DNA from: JANQIV01 sp050117315
GTDB lineage: Bacteria; Bacteroidota; Ignavibacteria; Ignavibacteriales; Melioribacteraceae
Direction of reading: 5' to 3'
Length of the DNA stretch: 49,568 nt
NCBI GenBank assembly: GCA_050117315.1
Contig: JASFMY010000035.1
Coordinates: 1-49,568, forward strand
Made by a program: the position numbers and the translations under genes. This document shows, piece after piece, positions 1-8,653 of this stretch (the stretch's first letter is position 1; every line of letters begins with the position of its first letter). The notes below the pieces were generated by a model that did no database searches, was not told where the DNA came from, and saw only the letters and a list, made by a program, of their open reading frames with translations.

Positions 1-123
1 TTTTATTTTCTTTTTATCAAGAATTCTCTAAAGCTTAGAAAAATGGCTTATACACTGAGAGCTTTGTGCCATAAGCAACATAGGTTTGAATTTTGCATCT
101 GAGAACTTCAGCAATCCCTAATT

Positions 124-302
124 AGAGTTTCTGCAAAATTAGATATCTAAACGTTTTGTCATTTCGACCGGAGGGAGAAATCTTTGAAATCATCCTCTAA
201 TTGAAAGATTTCCCGCCAAAAAGATACGCCAAAGGCGCACAGGCGGCGGACAGGCTCACCCAAAAAACGGGTACCGACAGACTTTTTATTTTGTAGAAAC
301 TA
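124..302. repeat. MITE-like family A element, copy 1
   Basis: The left end reads AGAGTTTCTGCAAAAT and the right end reads ATTTTGTAGAAACTAT, so the termini are imperfect inverted repeats. A TA dinucleotide lies at each outer edge. Inside are 'TAGATATCTAAACG', 'GTCATTTCGACC', a hairpin around GAAATCTTT / AAAGATTT, and a GC-rich module (about 220-262) that also occurs in the copies near 5913 and 47287. No coding capacity is visible. Bases 1-123 upstream hold nothing I recognise. Confidence 0.65.
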
Positions 303-316
303 TATTTATAAAAAAT

Positions 317-610
317 ATGTCACCGATGAGAAAAGCTTATAGCCTTGAAGTAAGAAGAAAAGCACTTAAAATGTTACTAGATGAAAATACTACTTCTCAA
401 CAAGTAGCTGATGAACTTGGCATTGATAGTGCGTTAGTTCGGCAATGGAAAAGCAGATATCTATATAACGACAAATTAGACATCGATTATACGGAAAACG
501 AGGCGCTGGAAAAGGAAAACATGATATTGAAAAAAAAGAATACCGAGTTATTACAGGAAATAGAAGTCCTAAAAAATGCACTTGCTATTTTTTCAAAGCC
601 TTCGAAATGA
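317..610 (+). CDS. IS3-family transposase OrfA-like protein (orphan)
   Basis: A 97-residue protein with the layout of IS3/IS911 OrfA. An N-terminal helix-turn-helix covers about residues 8-48 and includes QQVADELGIDSALVRQW. A leucine-zipper-like coiled coil follows (about 62-90), ending in the typical LKNALAIFSK tail. In intact IS3 elements OrfA is joined to the DDE-domain OrfB by frameshifting. Here no OrfB follows: the next gene, the Wzc homologue, begins 53 bp downstream. The start is ATG 317, with an alternative ATG at 326. A family A repeat ends just upstream. It is probably a relic or a domesticated DNA-binding protein. The family call is firm; current function is unknown. Confidence 0.75.
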   Translation: MSPMRKAYSLEVRRKALKMLLDENTTSQQVADELGIDSALVRQWKSRYLYNDKLDIDYTENEALEKENMILKKKNTELLQEIEVLKNALAIFSKPSK

Positions 611-663
611 ATTTCCAGGGTATAATCATGCGCAATTTAACTTAATATACGATAGGGTACAAA

Positions 664-2943
664 ATGGATGAGAAGTATATTGAATCATTAATTGAAAAGG
701 AAGTACAAGAAGACAGTATAAGTTTAAGTGAAATAATTAAAATTATACGCTTAAACTGGCTGTTAATTGTAATTATTACAGTATTAAGTACTGCAGTTGC
801 GGTATATTATGCAAATTCCAAACCTGATGTATATAAAACTACGGCTCTTATAAGAGTTACAAAACCCCAGGGCAGTATTTTGGAAGGAGCTGTTTTCCCG
901 GAATTTTCAGATCTTAAGAGTTCATTTGTTGAAAATGAAATTGAAGTAATGAAAATTTATGATATAAGAAGAAGAGTAGCGGAAGCATTGGTTGATACTT
1001 TGGAACTAACAGGAATAGATAATTTCTCGTTGATAACAAAGGAAAGCGAGGAAAATGATGAAATAATAGTGGGAAAATCTGTTGAAGAAATTATAGGAAT
1101 GCTTAAGGGAAAAGTTGAAATTGCTCAGAAAAGTAACCTGGAAATAGTCGAAATAAGTGTTGAATCCGCATCTCCTTATGAAGCGTCACTAATCTGCAAT
1201 TTATATGCCGAAGCGTACCAAAACAAAAATCTTATATATAACCGGGCTCAGTTGGGAAATGTAAAAGAATTTTTAAAGAATCAGGTTGATGAAAAATTTA
1301 AAGATTTAATTGTCGCGGAAAATTATATGCGCGAGTTTCAAGAGAAAGGAAAAGTTTATGCTCTTGATGCACAAGCTCAAAGTTTAATTGAAAACCTTTC
1401 GGAATTTGAAGCCAAAAGAAATGCAGTAAATATTGATCTTTCAATTGCTCAAAAAAACTTGGAAATTTTGGAAGGTGAGCTTTCCGAACAAGAACCCAAA
1501 ATGGTGAATTACTTAAGAAATTCTGCTACGGAAAAATATTTGGAAGGATTAGCCGAGGAAATTGCAAAATACGAGGTACAAAGAGATTTGTCTCTTAGTC
1601 AGGATAAAGTTAAAAACAGAAACGAGGTATTAATAAAAGGATTTGACGAGAAAGTAGACGAACTAAAAGAAAAAAGGGACGATATAATTAAAGATTTTAG
1701 CGAAAAAATGATGATAACATCCTCAAAAGATGAAATTAGGTCGCTAATGCAGGAAATATTAACTGAAAAAATAAAAGTGCAATCGCTAAAAGCATCATTG
1801 GTTGAAATAAACAAAGCAATAGACGGTTACGAAAAGAACTTTAACAATTTACCCCAAAAGACTTTCGGTCTTGCAAGATTGGAAAGAGAACGTCTTTTAA
1901 GGGAAAAACTCTATTTACTTGTCCAGGAAAAATACCAGGAAGCATTAGTAAATGAACAGTCTATTCCGGCCAATGTAGTTATTTTGGATCCTGCTCGACC
2001 GCAGTCGGGACCGACCGGTCCAAACAGGAAACTAATAATTATTACCGGCTTTTTAGTCGGATTGGGTTTAAGCCTTGGAATAGCCTTTGTTAAAGCTATG
2101 ATGGATACTAAAATCCATACACCGGACGACTTGTATAATATGAATATTGATATTCTCGGCTGGATACCTGAAATAACGGAAATCACACAAAAAAATAAGG
2201 ACCCGGAAGTTGAACTTGTTACAAAAACGAAAACCAATTCAATATCTGCGGAGTCATACAGGGCAATTAGAACAAGAATTCAATTCAAAAGAAGAAATAA
2301 TGAAAAGATAAAAACCATACTTGTAACTTCTCCTTCGCCTGCCGACGGAAAAACAATAACCGCTGCAAATATTGCCGCAGCTTTCGGTATGGCAAATAGA
2401 AGAACCCTGCTGCTTGACTGCGACCTTCGCAAACCCCGTATTCACAAAATATTTAATGAGCAGAAAACACCCGGGTTAACAGACTTACTATGTGAAGCCT
2501 CGCGTTTCAGTGAAGTAATTAAAAAGACATCAATACCGAACATGTTTTATCTTGCCAGCGGAACACAACCAAGCAATCCTTCCGAAATATTAAGTTCGGG
2601 ACAAATAGAGAAATTATTAACAATACTCAAAAGCAAGTTTGATTATATCATTCTTGACTCACCGCCGATTGTTGCAGTTACGGATGCAGAGATACTTTCA
2701 ACTCTTGCGGACGGAACAGTACTCGTGGTAAAAGCAAACGAAACCGACAAACATCTTGTAGAAAGATCAATAGAACTGCTAAGAAATGATTACGCACATC
2801 TGCTTGGGCTTGTGTTAAACTGTTTTGTTATCCGTAACGGCTACAGCAACTATTATAAATACTATTACTACTACTCAAACAACGGCACAAAAAATAAGAA
2901 AAGAAAAAAATCAGGTTTAAAAGAGATTGAGTTGAAAACGTAA
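664..2943 (+). CDS. Wzc-type polysaccharide co-polymerase / tyrosine autokinase
   Basis: A 759-residue inner-membrane protein of the PCP-2 class (chain-length control and export) with a fused BY-kinase domain. A Wzz-like N-terminus has TM1 at about residues 31-49. A long periplasmic coiled-coil region follows (about 190-430), then a Pro-rich stretch (DPARPQSGPTGPNRK) and TM2 at about 456-477. The cytoplasmic kinase has Walker A SPSPADGKT (K563), Walker A' LLLDCDLRKPR (582-592) and Walker B YIILDSPP (661-668). A C-terminal tyrosine cluster (Y727-Y737) is the usual autophosphorylation site. Length and domain order match full Wzc/ExoP proteins. No Wza or Wzb partner is in the window; they may lie upstream. 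It probably opens the locus. Confidence 0.93.
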   Translation: MDEKYIESLIEKEVQEDSISLSEIIKIIRLNWLLIVIITVLSTAVAVYYANSKPDVYKTTALIRVTKPQGSILEGAVFPEFSDLKSSFVENEIEVMKIYDIRRRVAEALVDTLELTGIDNFSLITKESEENDEIIVGKSVEEIIGMLKGKVEIAQKSNLEIVEISVESASPYEASLICNLYAEAYQNKNLIYNRAQLGNVKEFLKNQVDEKFKDLIVAENYMREFQEKGKVYALDAQAQSLIENLSEFEAKRNAVNIDLSIAQKNLEILEGELSEQEPKMVNYLRNSATEKYLEGLAEEIAKYEVQRDLSLSQDKVKNRNEVLIKGFDEKVDELKEKRDDIIKDFSEKMMITSSKDEIRSLMQEILTEKIKVQSLKASLVEINKAIDGYEKNFNNLPQKTFGLARLERERLLREKLYLLVQEKYQEALVNEQSIPANVVILDPARPQSGPTGPNRKLIIITGFLVGLGLSLGIAFVKAMMDTKIHTPDDLYNMNIDILGWIPEITEITQKNKDPEVELVTKTKTNSISAESYRAIRTRIQFKRRNNEKIKTILVTSPSPADGKTITAANIAAAFGMANRRTLLLDCDLRKPRIHKIFNEQKTPGLTDLLCEASRFSEVIKKTSIPNMFYLASGTQPSNPSEILSSGQIEKLLTILKSKFDYIILDSPPIVAVTDAEILSTLADGTVLVVKANETDKHLVERSIELLRNDYAHLLGLVLNCFVIRNGYSNYYKYYYYYSNNGTKNKKRKKSGLKEIELKT

Positions 2944-2948
2944 ATAAT

Positions 2949-3099
2949 AAACAAATCAATCGGTGTTAGCCGTTTCATTATTAAATGCCGGGAATTTTGT
3001 CATGAGAATAATCAATTTAATGGAGCATCTACGAAGCTTAAATTGCATGTGATTATTATTTTCTACCATAATGAAAGTCCTACCGGACTTCAAGTAATA
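2949..3099. repeat. family B intergenic repeat, copy 1
   Basis: It begins 'AAACAAATCAATCGG' and ends 'CCTACCGGACTTCAAGTAATA'. It contains 'GCATCTACGAAGCTT' and the perfect palindrome AAGTCC-TACC-GGACTT-like hairpin. The same string of short hairpins recurs at 3678-3917 and, in part, at 40740-40940. It abuts family A copy 2. Confidence 0.6.
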
Positions 3100-3280
3100 A
3101 AGTTTCTGTAAAATAAGATATCTAAACGTTTTGTCATTTCGAGCGTTTTTTGCGAGAAATCTTTAAGATTTCCCGCCAAAAAAACGGCCGGGCAGACTCA
3201 GTCACACAAAACGCTCCTTCGAACCGACAAGGCTGGTTGTCATTCGATATGCTGCACGGCCGACAGACTTTTTACTTTAA
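3100..3280. repeat. MITE-like family A element, copy 2 (degraded right end)
   Basis: The left end AGTTTCTGTAAAATAAGATATCTAAACG and the internal GTCATTTCGAGCG match other family A copies. The right end still shows GACAGACTTTTTA but lacks the terminal GCAGAAACTCT. An open frame across it (about 3150-3347) is repeat-derived and I do not call it a gene. Confidence 0.5.
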
Positions 3281-3367
3281 TAAACAAATCAATAAAGAGA
3301 AAAACACCAACAGCTTGAGTAATATTTACAAACTTTTTCATGATTAACACAAATTTCATCATCATTT

Positions 3368-3626
3368 ACAACAACTTTTCCGAATTAATGACAACTTTAT
3401 ATTGGTATTTAAGAAGTTATTTCAAATTAATGCAAACTTTTCTGCCTTAATGGCAACTTTTTTGAATTAATGACAACTTTACTTTGGTATTTAAGAAATT
3501 GTTTCCAATAAATGAGAACTTTTTTCGATAAATACAAACTTTTTCTGATTAATGAGAACTTTTTTCAATAAATGCAAACTTTTTCTCATTAATAAGAACT
3601 TTTTTTGATAAATGCTCTTTTTGATG
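3368..3626. repeat. degenerate AT-rich tandem repeat array
   Basis: About ten head-to-tail units of roughly 20-25 bp, each built on AACTTTT(T)... followed by AATTAATG or GATAAATG and then CAAACTTT or GAGAACTTT. A higher-order unit containing 'TTGGTATTTAAGAA' occurs twice (about 3401 and 3485). No spacer/repeat regularity of CRISPR type and no coding potential. Confidence 0.7.
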
Positions 3627-3677
3627 AAAAAACGAATAAACCTGTTCTGTGAAATTGGTAGTCATTCAAATGAAATT

Positions 3678-3917
3678 AAACAAATCAATCGGCTTTGGCC
3701 GTTTAAATTATGGTAGAAAAAGATATCCCCCCAGGAGGCAAAACACTGTAGGTGTTTCATTATTAAATACCGGCATAAATTGTTATTCAGTCGTAAAAAC
3801 AATCAATACGGCAATAATTTTGTGAACTATATTTAATGAAGCATCTACGAAGCTTTGAGGTGCTGGCGGTTATTATTTTCTACGATAATGGAAGTCCTAC
3901 CGGACTTCAAATAATAA
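3678..3917. repeat. family B intergenic repeat, copy 2
   Basis: The longest copy. It starts AAACAAATCAATCGG and then carries three short hairpins in series: ACACTGTAGGTGT, GCATCTACGAAGC and GAAGTCCTACCGGACTTC. The 'GTAAAAACAATCAATACGGCAATAA' region is also present at about 40819 in copy 3. It runs directly into a truncated family A end. Confidence 0.6.
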
Positions 3918-3965
3918 AATTTCTGCAAAATAAAAAGTCTGTCGGCTTCGTTCCTCAACTACGCC
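3918..3965. repeat. family A element end fragment
   Basis: Reads ATTTCTGCAAAATAAAAAGTCTGTCGG, which is one terminus (the AAAAGTCTGTC type) of family A in inverted orientation. The other end is missing. It adjoins family B copy 2. Confidence 0.45.
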
Positions 3966-4098
3966 GTGATGATTATAAAAGAGTCATTTATTGTCATGGG
4001 TAGTCAATTGTAGTCATTCATTGAAATACATTTAACCCGGATTATGCACCGGGAAAGTACACAATATATACTATACACAAGTCAAAATCCCAAAACCA

Positions 4099-4246
4099 AA
4101 TTAGATATCTAAACGTTTTGTCATTTCGAAGGAGCGTTTTGTGCGACTGAGAAATCTTTCTTTTCTCCAGCTTATAAGATTTCTCACCCCGACAAACAAC
4201 GTCGGGGATTCGAAATGACAGTCATTTATTTTGCAGAAACCCTATT
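4099..4246. repeat. MITE-like family A element, copy 3
   Basis: The left inner part is AATTAGATATCTAAACGTTTTGTCATTTCGA and the right end is TATTTTGCAGAAACCCTA. The interior has GAAATCTTT...AAGATTTCTC and a GACAAACAACGTC hairpin. The extreme left TIR (AGAGTTTCTGC) is replaced by CAAAATCCCAAAACC, which also occurs in the palindromic element at 45130-45223. Confidence 0.55.
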
Positions 4247-4389
4247 CTAATGCAATAAATTAAAAATGATTAAAACCAGAATTGCCACAAAATCCTATTT
4301 TATAATTAATTCCAAAAATTTTTAAATCCTTATATGAAACCTAAGAACTTGAAACTTGAAAACCTGTAACCTGCCAACCATAATAAAAA

Positions 4390-5682
4390 ATGAATTTATT
4401 AGAAAAAGTTCAAAATAAATCATTAAATATTGCCGTAATTGGTTTAGGATACGTTGGATTACCGTTGGCAGTTGAATTCGGCAAAATGTTTAAAGTTGTT
4501 GGATTTGATATTTCTCATGAAAGAATTAATGAATTAAAAGCCGGATATGATAAAACTTTGGAAGTGAGTAAAAAAGAATTAAAAGAAGCATCTCTTTTAA
4601 GTTTTACTACCGGTGTAAAAGATATTGAAAAATCCGATATATACATAATTACCGTCCCGACACCGATAGATAAATTCAAATACCCGGATTTAAGGCCGTT
4701 ATGTAAGGCCAGCGAAACTGTTGGCAAGGTGTTAAAGAAAGGAAATGTAGTTATTTACGAATCGACCGTATACCCCGGCTGTACGGAAGAAGATTGTGTG
4801 CCCATCTTGGAAAAAGAAAGCGGACTTAAATTCAACCGGAATTTTTACTGCGGGTACAGTCCCGAAAGAATTAATCCCGGGGACAAAGAGCACCGTGTAA
4901 CTACAATAAAAAAAGTAGTAAGCGGAAGTACCCCCGGAACAGCTGAAGCAATAAACGAACTTTACAAATCAATAATTACGGCAGGAACACATTTGGCGCC
5001 GTGCATAAAAGTAGCGGAAGCCGCAAAAGTTATTGAGAATGCGCAAAGAGACATAAACATTGCTTTTGTTAATGAGCTTGCTAAAATTTTTAATCTTATG
5101 GATATCGATACAAACGATGTACTTGATGCAGCATCCACAAAATGGAACTTTCTTCCCTTTAAGCCGGGATTGGTCGGCGGGCATTGCATTGGGGTTGACC
5201 CGTTTTATTTAACCCACAAAGTAAGTGAATGCGGATATCATCCCGAAGTAATACTAAGCGGCAGGCGTATAAACGACCACATGGGTGCTTTTGTTGCTTC
5301 CAACTTGATAAAGCTTATGATAAAAAAGGGATACAAAATTGATAATTCCGATGTGCTTGTTCTCGGAATTACATTCAAAGAAAACTGCCCGGACATAAGG
5401 AATACAAAAGTAGTAGATATAGTTTCCGAACTGAAACAATTCGGCTGCAACGTTGATGTTTATGATCCCTGGGCTGATGCCCATGAAGTAAAAGAAGAAT
5501 ACGGGCTTGAGATTTTAACTAACGGTAAACTTAATCCAAATATACCTTATAACGGAATTATAGTTGCAGTTGCACATGATGAATTCAAGGGATTAAATAT
5601 TGAGCGATTTATAAAAAACGGAGCCGTTATTTACGACGTTAAAGGTATAGTCGATAAAAATTTGGTTGCGGGAAGGCTGTGA
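4390..5682 (+). CDS. UDP-N-acetylhexosamine 6-dehydrogenase (TviB/WbpO-like)
   Basis: A 430-residue cytosolic enzyme of the UDP-glucose/UDP-ManNAc dehydrogenase superfamily, probably oxidising C6 of UDP-GlcNAc or UDP-GalNAc to the uronic acid with two NAD+. The Rossmann motif GLGYVG is at residues 18-23. The central helix has KVAEAAKVIENAQRDIN. The catalytic cysteine C266 lies in GLVGGHCIGVDPFYLTHK. The C-terminal NAD/UDP-binding part includes LGITFKENCPDIRNTK. Length and motifs fit TviB/WbpO better than Ugd, but exact substrate cannot be fixed by eye. It likely works with the epimerase at 6380. Its first 33 codons and about 45 bp of leader are duplicated at 6157-6300. Confidence 0.88.
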   Translation: MNLLEKVQNKSLNIAVIGLGYVGLPLAVEFGKMFKVVGFDISHERINELKAGYDKTLEVSKKELKEASLLSFTTGVKDIEKSDIYIITVPTPIDKFKYPDLRPLCKASETVGKVLKKGNVVIYESTVYPGCTEEDCVPILEKESGLKFNRNFYCGYSPERINPGDKEHRVTTIKKVVSGSTPGTAEAINELYKSIITAGTHLAPCIKVAEAAKVIENAQRDINIAFVNELAKIFNLMDIDTNDVLDAASTKWNFLPFKPGLVGGHCIGVDPFYLTHKVSECGYHPEVILSGRRINDHMGAFVASNLIKLMIKKGYKIDNSDVLVLGITFKENCPDIRNTKVVDIVSELKQFGCNVDVYDPWADAHEVKEEYGLEILTNGKLNPNIPYNGIIVAVAHDEFKGLNIERFIKNGAVIYDVKGIVDKNLVAGRL

Positions 5683-5700
5683 TGAAAAAACAGTCATGGG

Positions 5701-5742
5701 TAGTCAATTGTAGTCATTTGTAGTCATTTGTTGTCATTTGTT
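5701..5742. repeat. short tandem repeat, about 10-11 bp unit
   Basis: Four consecutive variants of TAGTCATTTG / TTGTCATTTG directly after the dehydrogenase gene. A shorter run of the same motif is at about 4001-4020, and another near 6118-6145. Confidence 0.6.
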
Positions 5743-5798
5743 GAAATACATCTAACCCGAATTATGCTATAAAAAAAATAGGTTAGGCCAATGTATTA

Positions 5799-6012
5799 AA
5801 GTTTCTGAAAAATAAAAAAGTCTGACATTTCGAGAAGGTGTGAACTGTCATTTCGAATCCCAACGTTTTTTGTTGGGGTGAGAAATCTTTCTTCACTTTA
5901 AAGATCTCCCGCAAAAAAAATACGCCAAAGGCGCACAGGCGGCAGGCTTACCCCAAAAAACGGGGTTCGAGTTGATAAAACGTTTAGATATCTAATTTTG
6001 CAGAAACTCTAA
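5799..6012. repeat. MITE-like family A element, copy 4 (inverted orientation)
   Basis: The left end is AAGTTTCTGAAAAATAAAAAAG and the right end is CGTTTAGATATCTAATTTTGCAGAAACTCTAA. The TAGATATCTA-bearing terminus is now on the right, so this copy is inverted relative to copies at 124 and 44382. It carries the GC-rich 'TACGCCAAAGGCGCACAGGCGG' module (about 5921). TA flanks both ends. Confidence 0.65.
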
Positions 6013-6201
6013 TAATTTATATGAAATCTAAGAACTTGAAACTTGAAAATATGCAACCGGTCAACTATAATTAAATCTGGATTATGCATTGGAAAGCACA
6101 CAATATATAAGAAATAGTCATAGGTAGTCATTTATGGTCATTTATCGTATAACGTGAAACATGTAACTTGAAAACTTGTAACCTGCCAACCATAATTAAA
6201 A

Positions 6202-6321
6202 ATGAATTTCTTAGAAAAAGTTCAAACTAAATCATTAAATATTGCCGTAATTGGTTTGGGATACGTCGGATTACCGTTGGCAGTTGAATTCGGCAAAAAA
6301 ATTACAAATTATAAATTATAA
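6202..6321 (+). pseudogene. 5' stub of the UDP-sugar dehydrogenase gene
   Basis: The start of a second dehydrogenase copy. Codons 1-33 encode MNFLEKVQTKSLNIAVIGLG and continue through the Rossmann motif to EFGK, differing from the gene at 4390 by only a few bases. About 45 bp of leader (from about 6157, including ACCTGCCAACCATAAT) are duplicated too. After 6300 the similarity stops and the frame runs six codons into TAA (6319-6321). The fragment lies just upstream of the epimerase gene. It looks like the scar of a recent duplication or cassette replacement. Translation into a useful product is unlikely. Confidence 0.85.
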
Positions 6322-6379
6322 AATTATCAATACCTATCTGCGGAAATCATAATCAATCATAAAAACTTGCATTCTATTA

Positions 6380-7555
6380 GTGAAAAAAGAAAAACTTGAA
6401 AACAGAAAAATTTTAGTAACCGGGTCCGCCGGCTTTATTGGATTCCATCTTGTAAATAAGTTACTCAAAGAAACAAACTGGCAAATTGTAGGACTTGATA
6501 ACATAAATGATTACTACGACGTAAATCTAAAATATGCACGTCTTCAAGAAACCGGGATAGAAAAAGAAAGCATAGATTATAATAGAATCACTCAATCTTG
6601 TTTACAGCAAAAGGAAAATGTCAAAAATAAATCATCCTATTTCTCCTCAAATTTATCCGCCGAAGTTGAAACAGTAACTGAAGTGTTGGTTAAGGAAGAA
6701 CCGGCAAACTATCGTTTCATTAAACTTGATCTAACCGATAAAGAAAACTTACTCAAACTTTTTGAAACAGAACAGTTTGATTATGTAGTTAACTTAGCGG
6801 CTCAAGCCGGGGTGAGATATTCTTTAACTAATCCCGAAACTTATATACAAAGCAACATTGTAGGTTTTTTTAATATTTTGGAAGCTTGCCGTTATAATAA
6901 CGTTAAACATTTGGTTTATGCCGGCAGTTCAAGTGTGTACGGATTAAATACCAAAATGCCGTTGTCAACTTCCGATAATGTAGATCACCCGGTTTCTCTT
7001 TATGCTGCTTCTAAGAAATCAAACGAGTTGATGGCACATACTTACAGCTATCTTTATAATTTACCTACAACCGGGCTGAGATTTTTTACTGTTTACGGTC
7101 CGTGGGGAAGACCTGATATGGCTCTATTCAAATTTACAAAAGCCATACTAAATGACAAACCAATTGATGTTTATAATAACGGGAATATGACCCGGGATTT
7201 TACTTACATTGATGATATTATTGAGGGAGTTTACCGGGTTATTACTCATATTCCTCAAGCAAAAGATAAACTTGATGATAATAATCCTTCCATCTCTATT
7301 GCGCCTTATAAAGTTTATAACATTGGTAATTCCAGTCCGGTGTTACTTAATGATTTCATTGAAAGCTTAGAAAAACAGCTTGGTAAAAAAGCAAAGAAAA
7401 ACTTTCTTCCTATTCAACCGGGTGATGTGAAAATGACTTATTCGGATGTGAGTGATTTGGAAAGGGACCTAGATTATAAACCAACCACAAAAGTTGAAAT
7501 GGGAATTATGAAGTTTGTTGAATGGTATAAAAAATATTTTAGAACAGAAGTTTAA
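6380..7555 (+). CDS. NAD-dependent UDP-uronate 4-epimerase-like protein
   Basis: A 391-residue extended-SDR protein. The NAD motif G15-S-A-G18-F-I-G21 sits in KILVTGSAGFIGFHL. The VNLAAQAGVRYS segment and the catalytic pair Y208/K212 (YAASK) follow, then LRFFTVYGPWGRPDMALFKF, typical of UDP-glucuronate 4-epimerases (CapI/LpsL type). It probably interconverts UDP-GlcA/GalA or their N-acetyl forms made by the dehydrogenase at 4390. An insertion of roughly 45-50 residues (about 55-105) separates the first two Rossmann strands and makes it longer than the usual 330-350. The start is GTG 6380: an in-frame stop at 6350 leaves no upstream ATG, and the ribosome site is weak. Confidence 0.82.
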   Translation: MKKEKLENRKILVTGSAGFIGFHLVNKLLKETNWQIVGLDNINDYYDVNLKYARLQETGIEKESIDYNRITQSCLQQKENVKNKSSYFSSNLSAEVETVTEVLVKEEPANYRFIKLDLTDKENLLKLFETEQFDYVVNLAAQAGVRYSLTNPETYIQSNIVGFFNILEACRYNNVKHLVYAGSSSVYGLNTKMPLSTSDNVDHPVSLYAASKKSNELMAHTYSYLYNLPTTGLRFFTVYGPWGRPDMALFKFTKAILNDKPIDVYNNGNMTRDFTYIDDIIEGVYRVITHIPQAKDKLDDNNPSISIAPYKVYNIGNSSPVLLNDFIESLEKQLGKKAKKNFLPIQPGDVKMTYSDVSDLERDLDYKPTTKVEMGIMKFVEWYKKYFRTEV

Positions 7556-7692
7556 GAAAAATCAAGTATTAAACCTATTCAAACAAATAATCAACTTTGT
7601 AAGTAATATATTTTTATTCCTTCTTATTTCATGATAATTTTCCAAACGTAAAATTGAAATATTTTTAAGTGAACTCAAATGATTCCTTCATA

Positions 7693-8000
7693 GCTAAAAA
7701 ACTAATGCTATATTTCAGGATAGGAATAATAATGGTAGTTTCCCTTTATATATTTCCAGAATTGTTCTGAAAGCATTAGGCGTTGAGGATTATGGTTTAT
7801 ATAATGTAATTGACGGAGTGGTAGCCATGTTTTCGTTTTAAATGGAGCATTAGCATCTTTAACATCACGATTTATAACTTTCGAAGTTGGCATACAAAAC
7901 TATCCTGAGTTAAAAAAGCTGCCTTTACCATACATCTTATCTTAGCTGGAATTGTTTTAATTCTGGCAGAAAAGCTTGGTTTATGGTTTGACTTGTAATA
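7693..8000 (+). pseudogene. decayed polysaccharide flippase (Wzx/MATE-like) fragment
   Basis: Translating in shifting frames gives a recognisable N-terminal part of a Bacteroidota-type flippase. LMLYFRIGIIMVVSLY is followed, after a frameshift near 7750, by ISRIVLKALGVEDYGLYNVI and DGVVAMFSF. An in-frame stop and shift come next, then ALASLTSRFITFEVG, and near 7940 LAGIVLILAEKLGLWFDL. Several frameshifts and stops make it non-functional. Bases 7556-7690 upstream show nothing else. An intact, unrelated-looking flippase begins at 8716 after an IS200-like element, so this is probably the replaced predecessor. Confidence 0.75.
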
Positions 8001-8134
8001 ACAAAAGAGCAATTTCACTCTGCTGGTCATATTAATGCGTATACCATACCTACATGTACATCAAAATTACGATGTGTTTACGAACATTAAGCTAATGAAT
8101 AAGACAAATGTAACATTTAGTGTAACCCAGAAAC

Positions 8135-8153
8135 CCACCTTCTTCGAAGGTGG
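8135..8153. repeat. left-end hairpin of the IS200-like element
   Basis: An 8-bp stem CCACCTTC / GAAGGTGG with a 3-nt loop, 44 bp before tnpA. This is the kind of subterminal structure bound by Y1 transposases. Confidence 0.75.
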
Positions 8154-8196
8154 TAATGTACTTTCGGCTATGCCATAAAAGTCTTAATTTTGTTCT

Positions 8197-8631
8197 ATGA
8201 GCAAATTTAAGAAATTAAGCCATGTCATCTACCGATGTGATTATCACATAGTTTGGACACCCAAATATAGGTTCAAGATATTGGAAGGAGTAATAAAAAA
8301 ACAGATAGAAGAAGATATAGAGATGTTGTTGGAATGGCAAGGGTGTCAAAAGAAGGAATTAAACATACAAAGGGATCACATCCATCTGATAGTCAGTGTA
8401 CCGCCAAAAGTATCAATATCGAAATTGATGGGAGTATTGAAAGGTAAAACAGCAATAAAGTTATTTAAGAGTTATCCGAGACTAAAGAAGAAGCCATATT
8501 GGGGGAATCATTTCTGGTCGAGAGGTTATTTCGTGGACACTATAGGAATAGACGAAGAGAAGATATTAAAATATGTCAAATATCAAGAGGATCAAGAGAG
8601 AAAGGAAGCAGAAGAAGGCTTTGATTTTTAG
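8197..8631 (+). CDS. tnpA: IS200/IS605 family Y1 transposase TnpA
   Basis: A 144-residue single-domain HUH endonuclease, the normal length for IS200 TnpA. It moves single-stranded DNA by 5'-phosphotyrosine chemistry. The metal-binding HUH motif is in RDHIHLIVSVPP. The C-terminal helix ILKYVKYQEDQE carries the presumed nucleophilic tyrosine. VWTPKYRFKIL near the N-terminus and WGNHFWSRGYFV are family hallmarks. The frame is intact, so it may be active. A GCCCC-TTATA-GGGGC hairpin overlaps its stop codon. It separates a dead flippase from a live one. Confidence 0.93.
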   Translation: MSKFKKLSHVIYRCDYHIVWTPKYRFKILEGVIKKQIEEDIEMLLEWQGCQKKELNIQRDHIHLIVSVPPKVSISKLMGVLKGKTAIKLFKSYPRLKKKPYWGNHFWSRGYFVDTIGIDEEKILKYVKYQEDQERKEAEEGFDF

Positions 8632-8645
8632 CCCCTTATAGGGGC
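8631..8645 (+). terminator. hairpin at the tnpA stop codon
   Basis: GCCCC TTATA GGGGC: a 5-bp GC stem with a 5-nt loop, not followed by a good T-run. It could stop or pause tnpA transcription or shield the gene from read-through. Confidence 0.4.
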
Positions 8646-8653
8646 AATCCAAA

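Noticed and set aside
1911..2237. 108-codon open frame on the - strand
   Set aside because: Antisense to the second TM and kinase linker of the Wzc homologue; no independent signals.
3150..3347. 65-codon open frame on the + strand
   Set aside because: It lies across a family A repeat, its residues are those any copy of the repeat would encode, and there is no ribosome site or family resemblance.
3368..3626. Possible CRISPR array
   Set aside because: The units are adjacent and degenerate with no distinct spacers of constant length, and no cas gene is near.
8185..8192. TAATTTTG, a Bacteroidota -7-like promoter box before tnpA
   Set aside because: It ends only 4 bp before the ATG, so transcription would start at or after the start codon; a chance match is more likely.
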